Origin: an uncultured Gemmiger sp. | GTDB lineage: Bacteria; Bacillota; Clostridia; Oscillospirales; Ruminococcaceae | Length of the DNA stretch: 33,598 nt | NCBI GenBank assembly: GCA_947631565.1 | Contig: CANRLV010000021.1 | Span: 1-33,598 of the forward strand | Reading direction: 5' to 3' | Shown: piece by piece, positions 1 to 5,475 of the stretch | Layout of the letters: every line of letters starts with the position of its first letter | Position numbering within the stretch: the first letter of the stretch is position 1 | The notes under the pieces: model-generated | Told to the model about the DNA's origin: nothing | Seen by the model: the letters and a program-made list of their open reading frames with translations, nothing else | Databases searched by the model: none | Position numbers and translations under genes: made by a program

Positions 1-71
1 TGGCCGCTTTTTTCTTCTTTTGCCCTCGATTGCATCCGCTGCCTCTTCTTCTTTTGCGTTTTCTTTGGCAC
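1..71 (-). CDS. Possible 5' end of a small basic protein (cut by window edge)
   Basis: A GTG codon at 71 opens a frame that runs off the left edge and encodes a very Lys/Arg/Gln-rich start (VPKKTQKKKRQRMQSRAKEE). A GGAG-like sequence lies about 11 nt upstream. Composition resembles nucleic-acid-binding proteins, but no family is recognised. It lies on the side of the tRNA-Pro fragment where an integrated element would sit, so it may be an element gene. Only 23 codons are visible, so chance is a real alternative. Confidence 0.25.
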   Translation of the reverse strand, partial: MPKKTQKKKRQRMQSRAKEEKSG

Positions 72-437
72 TCAACCGGACGCTCCTACGGGCAACGGAA
101 GGGGTTTAAATTATTAGTACTCTATATTTATTATATATTTCCCCACCACGTCGTGGAGAGGCTCCCCTCCATGCAGTGCAGGGGGTGACAGCGATTTTTG
201 CCCTTCGGGGATCACAGGGAAAAAAGAAATTGCGCAGCCAGAAAACCTGCCGCGCTGTCACGGGGAAAGACCCCGCCTTTTCTTTCCCTGTCTGCCGTAC
301 TCTTGCCCCCAAACCTGACCACAGTTTTGACCACAACGGGAAATCGGCGGGCGGAAACGGGGCGGGAAAGGTGCCCAAAATGCCCCGAAAAGGGTGCCAA
401 ACGCGGCGAAAGGTCCCTAAAATCGGACCATCGAATC
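72..437. other. Non-coding end of a putative integrated element, with phased repeats
   Basis: No credible gene is seen. The right part has three imperfect direct repeats of the type AAAGGTGCCCAAAA (367-380), AAAGGGTGCCAAAC (389-402) and AAAGGTCCCTAAAA (409-422), spaced about two helical turns apart and ending next to the tRNA-derived core. TGACCACA occurs at 316-323 and 328-335, and again beyond the core at 561-568. Clustered short repeats beside a tRNA-derived core are what arm-type binding sites of tyrosine integrases and excisionases look like; that role is inferred. Confidence 0.45.
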
Positions 438-482
438 TTCGGGACCAAGAGGCCGTGGGTTCGAACCCCGCCGCTTCGACCA
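438..482 (+). other. tRNA-Pro(CGG) 3' fragment, likely attachment-site core
   Basis: Reading 5'-3': anticodon loop TTCGGGA (438-444, anticodon CGG with G37), 3' anticodon strand CCAAG, variable loop AGGCC, T-arm GTGGG-TTCGAAC-CCCGC (455-471), acceptor strand CGCTTCG (472-478), discriminator A (479) and encoded CCA (480-482). The implied C1-G72 pair and A73 are tRNA-Pro identity features. The sequence 5' of the loop cannot form the anticodon stem, and no D-arm or 5' acceptor strand exists, so this is not a functional tRNA. A fragment from anticodon loop to CCA followed by a terminator is the usual distal junction of an element integrated in a tRNA gene. Confidence 0.8.
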
Positions 483-487
483 AAAAA

Positions 488-520
488 AGCGTTGAATCGT
501 GCAGATTCAACGCTCTTTTT
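488..520 (+). terminator. Intrinsic terminator after the tRNA-Pro fragment
   Basis: AGCGTTGAATC (488-498) and GATTCAACGCT (504-514) form a perfect 11-bp stem with a 5-nt loop, followed by CTTTTT. It starts five bases after CCA, as expected for the original terminator of the tRNA gene, which suggests that this side is the chromosomal flank. Confidence 0.85.
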
Positions 521-593
521 GGCTGTTATGGCGTTTTAAGGGGCAAATTCGACCCTGATTTGACCACAATTGGCGATAATTAAGGCCAGCGTT

Positions 594-622
594 ATATGCA
601 GGCGCTTCGCTATCCTGCATAT
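594..622. terminator. Hairpin, possible end of the polysaccharide operon
   Basis: ATATGCAGG (594-602) and CCTGCATAT (614-622) form a 9-bp stem with an 11-nt loop. It lies just downstream of the minus-strand polysaccharide genes. It has no clear U-tract in either direction, so terminator function is tentative. Confidence 0.35.
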
Positions 623-804
623 TAAAACAGTACGAGATATTCACACAATATCACCATGATCAAGGGCGGGGATCCGAAACGGACCGCGCCGCTGCAGGCA
701 AGCATACATACGACCGCTGCAGAAGCTGTTGTGATGAGCACCGCCAGCCGTATACGCCGAATACTGTACCGCTGCCGATCACAGCAAAATGTTTTATAAA
801 ATTG
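622..804 (-). pseudogene. Open remnant after the glycosyltransferase, hydrophobic
   Basis: Directly after the glycosyltransferase stop, the same frame stays open for about 60 codons to TAA at 622-624. There is no ATG start near the beginning. The product has a basic stretch (around YSIRRIR) followed by two hydrophobic segments, like the tail of a membrane protein. In a polysaccharide locus this could be a leftover of a polymerase or flippase, but no family can be assigned and a chance frame is possible. Confidence 0.25.
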
Positions 805-1899
805 TTATCGCGTATATTTCCCGATGTTCTCCAGATACTGTCTCGCTATGTTTTCGGGGGCATGCCGGGCAGCCCACCGTTTGAGCTCTTGCGGGTCAAA
901 GTCCTTCATCTCGTAAAATTCTTTTACCGCTCCGCAAAGCATATCGGGGCTTGCGTCGGGCAGGAGCCGGCCGGTAACACCGTCAACCACAGCATCAGAC
1001 ACTCCGCCTGAGTCCCGAGCTATGACCCACTTCCCATATGCGTTAGCCTCTAAATAACAGATCCCAAATCCTTCAACCTCACAATGCTCCTCATCTGTAT
1101 GGCTCATCATAATGAAAAGGTCACAGTTCTGAAACTCATCCCTCTTTTGCTCTTCAGAAATTTTTCCCAGAAAATCCACACAGTCCACAAGCCCAAGTTC
1201 CTGCGTTAGCTCAATCAAACGAGAATGGTATGGTCCATCTCCTGCAAGCCTATATCTTATCCTCGGGTACATCCGCCGCAATGCTGCCATTGCTCGGATC
1301 ACATCCTGAAAGCCTTTTCGTTCAATATGTCTGCCAATGGAAAAAATAGTATATGTACGCTTTGAAACCGATGACCCAACAGGCTCAAAACCCATTGGCG
1401 GATGGATAACAACGATATTCTTGTTTTGGCACATTCCGGCGCAAAAACGTCTTGTATATTCAGAGTTAGCAAATATAATGCTCGCATGATTGAGAACGGA
1501 TCTCCTGAGGATCTGATTTAATCTGACTTTTAAAAGATTCCGCTTTCGCTGCATTATATTATGCATTATATCACTGCCGTGGACCATAACCGCATAAGGT
1601 GTATGGGTAATATATCTGTGGACCAGACATGGGACTGCAACAGTCCAATGAAGACACCAATTGATATCAGCTCTTCTTGTTAAGAGCTTAATGAATATTT
1701 TTATCCAAAACGGTATGCTATGCGTCCGAGACCCGATTTTTATAGAATCAACATCTCTCGGGCATACAGAGTCAGAATCCGTCACGAGAGAAATTTGTAT
1801 ATCAGGCATTTTTGCGAGAGATTCTGCCAATAAATACCCCGTGTTCTCTATTCCACCGTCCGTCAAAGAAGTATGAGGCGTAATGAGATTGACTTTCAT
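805..1899 (-). CDS. GT4-type glycosyltransferase
   Basis: A 364-residue cytoplasmic glycosyltransferase of the retaining GT4 family with GT-B fold. It is expected to transfer a sugar from a nucleotide-sugar donor to a lipid-linked glycan; donor and acceptor are unknown. The N-terminal domain starts with an acceptor-side loop containing GGIE (15-18). The C-terminal domain carries SIGRHIERKG (187-196), the LAGDGP donor-site loop (218-223) and the E-x7-E motif at E276/E284 (EGFGICYLE). Length is normal. AAGGA lies about nine bases before the ATG, which overlaps the TGA of the upstream epimerase remnant (TGATG), implying coupled translation. It is the last intact gene of the operon read from the switchable promoter near 3460. 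Confidence 0.88.
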   Translation of the reverse strand: MKVNLITPHTSLTDGGIENTGYLLAESLAKMPDIQISLVTDSDSVCPRDVDSIKIGSRTHSIPFWIKIFIKLLTRRADINWCLHWTVAVPCLVHRYITHTPYAVMVHGSDIMHNIMQRKRNLLKVRLNQILRRSVLNHASIIFANSEYTRRFCAGMCQNKNIVVIHPPMGFEPVGSSVSKRTYTIFSIGRHIERKGFQDVIRAMAALRRMYPRIRYRLAGDGPYHSRLIELTQELGLVDCVDFLGKISEEQKRDEFQNCDLFIMMSHTDEEHCEVEGFGICYLEANAYGKWVIARDSGGVSDAVVDGVTGRLLPDASPDMLCGAVKEFYEMKDFDPQELKRWAARHAPENIARQYLENIGKYTR

Positions 1900-2060
1900 C
1901 AGGCACCGTCCTTTATAACCGCTAATAGTATCACTATCAAAAGCAGGTCGTGCATGGTCTGTTCAAAGAGTATCTGCGGCTCCCGACCGGTGTGGGCCTT
2001 AAACTTGCGGCAGTCCGGCACCTGCAGGTCGGCATCAATGGGGTGCAGACATTCCGGCAT
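1899..2060 (-). pseudogene. C-terminal fragment of a second NAD-dependent epimerase/dehydratase
   Basis: A frame ending in the TGA that overlaps the glycosyltransferase start encodes a stretch with HPIDADLQVPDCRKF, then AHTGREP and LFEQTMHDLL. This is the typical C-terminus of GMD/epimerase-type SDR proteins; the intact epimerase at 2332-3306 ends analogously with RPTDEK, VEHTGWQQ and MEQTVHNMLEYW. About 45 residues remain. The N-terminal 85% is missing and the upstream sequence belongs to a nucleotidyltransferase in another frame, so a deletion joined two former neighbours. The left boundary is approximate. Confidence 0.65.
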
Positions 2061-2310
2061 TGCCCATGGGCTGCCCACTCGACGTGATACTGGCTATGCA
2101 CGCCGAAGCGCACCCCGTCGCCAAAGAAATCGATGATTTTGTCCGCCATATGACGGACGGTCAGGATGATATCGGTAAAGCCTTGGCGGCGCAGGCACTC
2201 GATCTCATGCTCCAGCACCGGCCTGCCGCAAATCGGGATCATCGGCTTGGGGATATCCTTTGCCAGCACTGCGATGCGCGTGCCGCGCCCGCCATGATGA
2301 CGGTCTTCAT
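2060..2310 (-). pseudogene. Truncated, frameshifted sugar-nucleotide pyrophosphorylase
   Basis: ATG at 2310, preceded by AAGGG, opens MKTVIMAG, the start of a sugar-1-phosphate nucleotidyltransferase. The frame is then lost inside the G-rich signature: MAGGRGTR would need GGCGGGCGGGCGC, but only GGCGGGCGC is present, consistent with slippage loss of four bases. The correct frame resumes as LAKDIPKPMIPICGRPVLEH, the family's PKPM motif, and continues to FGVHSQYHVE. After about 80 residues the homology stops and an epimerase tail follows. With the nucleotide-binding loop shifted and the catalytic domain mostly gone, it cannot be active. Confidence 0.75.
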
Positions 2311-2331
2311 ATTTGCATACCCTTTACCCGA

Positions 2332-3306
2332 TCAAGGTAAATATCTGCGCCAATATTCCAGCATGTTATGGACGGTCTGCTCCATCGGGATCTGCTGCTG
2401 CCAGCCGGTGTGCTCCACGATCTTGGCGATGTCTCCGACGATGATCTTTTCATCGGTGGGACGCAGCAAAGCCTGATCGACCTCTAAATCAAAACAGACA
2501 CCCATATCCTTCTCGATCATCTCGATGATTTGCGATATCTCATACACATATCGGCCGGAAATATTGTAGACCTCGCCGGGATGTCCCTTCTCTGCCAAGA
2601 GATACAACGCATGCACCAAATCATCCTGGTCCATGATGGCCCGCCGTGTGTGCAGGTTGCCGACCCGCAGTTTATAGCTGCCTGTGCGCTCACATTCAAT
2701 GGCACGCCGCGTAAAATCAGAAGTAACATCATTTACCTTGCGGGTGCCGGTGGTGTTGAAAATGCGCGCCCGGATGCAGCGGATGTGGTCGTTCATGAAA
2801 TATTGATACGAAAGCAGGTCCTGCGCCACCTTGCTCACGCCATAAGGATGCAGTGGCTTGAGCTCCGCGGTTTCCTTGACCCGGTGGGTACCTTTCAGCT
2901 CATTCAAGGTCTGACCGTATTCAGCGCTGGAGCAAGCCACGACCACAACCGGGTCATAGGCATTGTCAAAATGGCGGCGCACCTTCTTGATGGTCTCGTA
3001 GATGGCAAGTGTCCCATGGATGTTGATATCCATCGTCTCATACGGCTTTTCCCACGATACTGTGGGGTAACTCTGCGCTGCCAGATGAAATATCTGATTC
3101 GGACGGTATTCTAAAATGATGCGCTCTATGTTCTCCGGGTAACGTATGTCGCATTCCCGCAGGTCGATGGCCGGATCTATGGTATGCAGATCGACGGTAG
3201 GCTTATAATAGGTGCCAAGCACGCTGTCAGCACCAAATTTGTCATAAAGAAACTCGACCATATGCGATCCGACCATCCCGCCTGCACCGGTGACAAGATT
3301 CTTCAT
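2332..3306 (-). CDS. NAD-dependent epimerase/dehydratase (GMD-like SDR)
   Basis: A 324-residue extended short-chain dehydrogenase that modifies a nucleotide sugar, close in style to GDP-mannose 4,6-dehydratase and related reductases. It shows the TGAGGMVG Rossmann motif (6-13), HLAAQS (74-79), SSAEYG (126-131) and the catalytic YGVSK (Y155, K159). The C-terminus RPTDEK plus TGWQQQIPMEQT is typical of the family. ATG at 3306 is chosen because AAAGGAG precedes it at ideal distance; the frame is open further upstream but without a ribosome site. It is the first gene after the putative invertible promoter and probably supplies an activated deoxysugar for a surface glycan. Exact substrate unknown. 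Confidence 0.88.
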   Translation of the reverse strand: MKNLVTGAGGMVGSHMVEFLYDKFGADSVLGTYYKPTVDLHTIDPAIDLRECDIRYPENIERIILEYRPNQIFHLAAQSYPTVSWEKPYETMDINIHGTLAIYETIKKVRRHFDNAYDPVVVVACSSAEYGQTLNELKGTHRVKETAELKPLHPYGVSKVAQDLLSYQYFMNDHIRCIRARIFNTTGTRKVNDVTSDFTRRAIECERTGSYKLRVGNLHTRRAIMDQDDLVHALYLLAEKGHPGEVYNISGRYVYEISQIIEMIEKDMGVCFDLEVDQALLRPTDEKIIVGDIAKIVEHTGWQQQIPMEQTVHNMLEYWRRYLP

Positions 3307-3373
3307 TTCAACTCTCCTTTTTGGTTGTGTAGGTACAACCGCACCGGCACCGTACTCACCTCTCACACGTATA

Positions 3374-3401
3374 GGCAACAGAATGAATATTCTGTTCTGC
3401 C
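3374..3401 (-). repeat. Left inverted repeat of a putative invertible promoter
   Basis: On the minus strand the 13 bases AACAGAATATTCA (3384-3396) match exactly the plus-strand bases 3640-3652. The site is itself a near-perfect dyad: AACAGAAT and ATTCTGTT flank a 4-bp centre, as expected for two recombinase monomers. It lies in the 5' leader of the epimerase operon. Confidence 0.6.
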
Positions 3402-3639
3402 AAAGCCCTGCATATAGGCACACTTACCCTTTATAAAGCATTAGAAGTATAGCATATAGGGTCTCAAAAAGCAAGCCTTACCCCCCAAAGGGCGAATTTT
3501 AATAAAATTTGGCATGACAAACAAGGCTGTAAAAGAAAAGCACTTTTATGGCATTCTTCTATTTGCGCTTTTTTGCGAAACAGGGCCGTTTTGACACAAC
3601 AGCTAAAGCTCTGTCAACGCCTTTTCTTTCTGCAGTGGT
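3397..3639. other. Putative invertible DNA segment (promoter switch)
   Basis: A 243-bp A+T-rich, gene-free segment bounded by inverted 13-bp repeats, holding one outward promoter and lying between a tyrosine recombinase gene and a polysaccharide operon. This matches the layout of known phase-variable promoters (fim-type switch, gut-bacterial invertons). No good promoter is seen in the opposite direction. A further dyad, TTGACA (3591-3596) with TGTCAA (3612-3617) around AGCTAAAGCT, could bind an accessory factor. Inversion itself is inferred. Confidence 0.6.
3446..3474 (-). promoter_or_regulatory. Sigma-A promoter of the polysaccharide operon, inside the invertible segment
   Basis: -35 TTGCTT (3469-3474) and -10 TATACT (3446-3451) with a 17-bp spacer, pointing toward the epimerase at 3306. 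It lies between the two 13-bp inverted repeats, so inversion would point it away, toward the recombinase 3' end. In the orientation shown the operon should be ON. Confidence 0.7.
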
Positions 3640-3664
3640 AACAGAATATTCACTTTGTCACCGG
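3638..3664 (+). repeat. Right inverted repeat of the putative invertible promoter
   Basis: AACAGAATATTCA (3640-3652) is the exact inverse copy of 3384-3396. Similarity continues more weakly outward (TTTGTCACC here against TCTGTTGCC in the other copy). It lies about 25 bp past the stop of the recombinase gene. Confidence 0.6.
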
Positions 3665-3687
3665 CTGTTGAGTCGGCATTTCCTATG

Positions 3688-4542
3688 CTATGATACCAGT
3701 CCCAACCGTTCAAGGTGCCGGGCGTGTTCCTCGCCGGTCGAGACCAGGTAGATACGCGTCGTCTCGATGCTGGAATGCCCCAGCACATCGGCCAGCTGCA
3801 CGATATCCTTGCATACCTTATAATAGGTACGGGCAAACAGGTGCCGCAGGTTGTGCGGGAACACCTTGCCCGGCTCGACACCCGCCGCTTTGCACAGACG
3901 CTTCATCTGCGCCCAAATCGCGCAGCGGGAGAGTGGCTTGCCGTCCGTGCCCACAAACAGTTGCCCTCTCTGAATTTTCCGTTCTTTGGCAAACTTTTTT
4001 AACTTGCGGCAAAGCTTGCCGGGCAAAAGAATCGTGCGTATTTTACCTTTGAGCGAGATTTGGGCAAAGCCTTTTTGCACAGCCTCAACAGTGATGCACT
4101 GCACCTCCGAAACACGGATACCGGTGCCACAGATGCTCTCCATGAGCAGGGCCAATTGCAGCTTGTGCTGCCGTTCGGCCGCGGCCAGCAATCGCTCGTA
4201 CTCGGCACGCGAAAGGTCCTTTTCCTTGCTGCGGAACACCCGCCGCTGGATGCGCAGGAACCGCACCCGGCAGTCTGGCCAGCCCATGCAGCCCAAGAAG
4301 CTGTGCAGGGCCGCCAGCTTGCCGTTGACAGTCGATGGAGCCAGTCCCTGTTCCACAAGGTTTGCCTTCCAAGCGGCGGTCAAGTCCTTACTGACAGAAC
4401 GGCTCTGCAGCCAGGCGGCAAACATGCGGATATCCCGCAGATACTTTTCTATCGTGGCAGCCGAGCGTTCCTCACACAAAAGCCAGGCTTTGAACCGGCT
4501 TATCTTTTCTTCCGTGATTCGGTGGTTCGGATTTGTGAACAT
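3688..4542 (-). CDS. Tyrosine recombinase (XerC/D-like), likely DNA invertase of the adjacent promoter
   Basis: A 284-residue site-specific tyrosine recombinase with both usual domains: an N-terminal SAM-like core-binding domain (about 10-90) and a catalytic domain (about 105-280). All catalytic residues are visible: R143 (GIRVSE), a lysine in LKGK near 165-167, H230 and R233 (PHNLRH), H256 (LGHSS) and nucleophile Y265 (RIYL). Its size fits Xer and FimB/E-like enzymes without an arm-binding domain, rather than larger phage integrases. ATG at 4542 has AAGGGGG upstream. It lies next to the inverted repeats around the polysaccharide promoter, which are its probable substrate. It could instead belong to the element that left the tRNA-Pro fragment, but its size and position favour the switch. 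Confidence 0.9.
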   Translation of the reverse strand: MFTNPNHRITEEKISRFKAWLLCEERSAATIEKYLRDIRMFAAWLQSRSVSKDLTAAWKANLVEQGLAPSTVNGKLAALHSFLGCMGWPDCRVRFLRIQRRVFRSKEKDLSRAEYERLLAAAERQHKLQLALLMESICGTGIRVSEVQCITVEAVQKGFAQISLKGKIRTILLPGKLCRKLKKFAKERKIQRGQLFVGTDGKPLSRCAIWAQMKRLCKAAGVEPGKVFPHNLRHLFARTYYKVCKDIVQLADVLGHSSIETTRIYLVSTGEEHARHLERLGLVS

Positions 4543-4655
4543 ACTAAATACCCCCTTAAATGTTTTGCCTTGTCGTCAGTTACATCATTGTACTGCCTTT
4601 TTCCCCGTTTTGCGGCTGCCCGAGAAAAACATAGAGAAATCATTCTGACAAAACG

Positions 4656-4696
4656 AAGTCCCTCACACAGACCTGGTCTTGTGTGAGGGACTTTGT
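4656..4696. terminator. Strong bidirectional intrinsic terminator
   Basis: AAGTCCCTCACACA (4656-4669) pairs perfectly with TGTGTGAGGGACTT (4680-4693): a 14-bp stem with a 10-nt loop. T-rich tails lie on both strands. It separates the divergent recombinase and HTH genes and would stop read-through either way. No gene is supported between 4543 and 4879. Confidence 0.8.
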
Positions 4697-4843
4697 TTTA
4701 TTTGGGTCGGATTCTCTTTTGCTTTTTCTCAAATGGTCATCCCTAAAGGTGTGCTCTGCTCCGGCCCAAAATCGACGAAAATCGACAAAATCGGCAAATT
4801 GAGGAACCATCATTCCTTGTGAAGGCACCTTGTTACTATTACG

Positions 4844-4889
4844 CTAAAAACATCTTATACCGAAAGGGTGCATTTTAAGATGTTTTTAG
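4844..4889. repeat. 14-bp inverted repeat enclosing the RBS and start codon of the HTH gene
   Basis: CTAAAAACATCTTA (4844-4857) and TAAGATGTTTTTAG (4876-4889) are perfect inverse copies 18 bp apart. The ribosome site GAAAGGG (4862-4868) is in the loop and the ATG (4880-4882) is in the right arm. As RNA this hairpin would bury the start codon; as DNA it could be an operator for the encoded HTH protein. Confidence 0.75.
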
Positions 4890-5293
4890 ACAATCTCTCC
4901 GCCAATGTCCTGCAGCTTTGTAACTATTATCACCTCAGCTACGAGCAAGCCAGCGAAAGATGCTCCCTAAGTTCGCGCTACTTTGGCTCTATTGCCCGGG
5001 GCAAAACAGCTCCCAGCGTTCTTACGCTTGAAAAACTCTGCACCGGCTTTAATCTCACGCCCAATGACCTGCTCATTACCTCAGCCATGCAGCGGGAGCT
5101 TGCTTATCGCCAGCCTTTGACCGTTACACAGATCCGCTGCTATCGTTACCTTACCGGCTTGACCGGGTTCCCGCTTTGCCCGCGGTGTGGCTGCACGATG
5201 GAGAGGGAATACCAGCGCTACTGTGACCGCTGTGGCCAATGCCTTGATTGGAGCGATTTTGAAAAGGCGGCCTTGCTCCTGCCGAAGAAATAA
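4880..5293 (+). CDS. Small HTH (XRE-like) protein with C-terminal zinc ribbon
   Basis: A 137-residue probable DNA-binding regulator. Residues 1-65 look like a Cro/XRE helix-turn-helix (YEQASERCSLSSRYFGSIAR, then PSVLTLEKLCTGF and NLTPNDLL). The C-terminus has a zinc-ribbon-like set of cysteines: CPRCGC and, about ten residues on, CDRCGQC. ATG at 4880 is chosen over the in-frame GTG at 4868 because GAAAGGG is correctly spaced from the ATG. The start lies inside a long inverted repeat, suggesting autoregulation or RNA control. Divergent from the recombinase across a strong terminator, it may regulate the switch, but its target is unknown. Confidence 0.75.
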   Translation: MFLDNLSANVLQLCNYYHLSYEQASERCSLSSRYFGSIARGKTAPSVLTLEKLCTGFNLTPNDLLITSAMQRELAYRQPLTVTQIRCYRYLTGLTGFPLCPRCGCTMEREYQRYCDRCGQCLDWSDFEKAALLLPKK

Positions 5294-5376
5294 TTTACGG
5301 CAAAGTGCTGTCTCTCTGGTGGCCTGTATGCCTGCACAAGCCAATCTTGTGCCCGGTCCGTTTCCGTTTTGTCATC

Positions 5377-5475
5377 TCAATATTCAGCAAGATAATTGCC
5401 ATTTCCCGCGTACTGCGTCATAATATGCCCCAGAACGACCAATATAATGGTAAAAGCTTTCAGGATATCAAGCAT
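5377..5475 (-). pseudogene. N-terminal stub of an acyltransferase-3 family protein
   Basis: ATG at 5475 overlaps the MATE stop codon (ATGCTTGA). The 32-residue product contains DILKAFTIILVVLGHIM, the hallmark start of acyltransferase-3 membrane O-acylases (first transmembrane helix with the conserved His), then stops at TGA 5377-5379. The remaining roughly 300 residues are absent. It is probably the remnant left where the accessory block was joined to the older sequence on the right. Confidence 0.6.

Noticed and set aside
106-510. Open frame across the tRNA fragment on the minus strand with AAGFEPTASWSRR
   Set aside because: This is the well-known false protein produced by translating the antisense of a tRNA 3' end; the plus-strand frames across the same region are equally unsupported.
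3374-3401. Leader hairpin of the epimerase operon as a simple RNA attenuator
   Set aside because: The dyad has no U-tract, and the same 13 bases recur in inverse orientation next to the recombinase, which a recombination site explains better.
4640-4828. 62-residue minus-strand frame across the recombinase/HTH intergenic region
   Set aside because: It reads through both arms of the strong terminator at 4656-4693 and has no convincing ribosome site or family.
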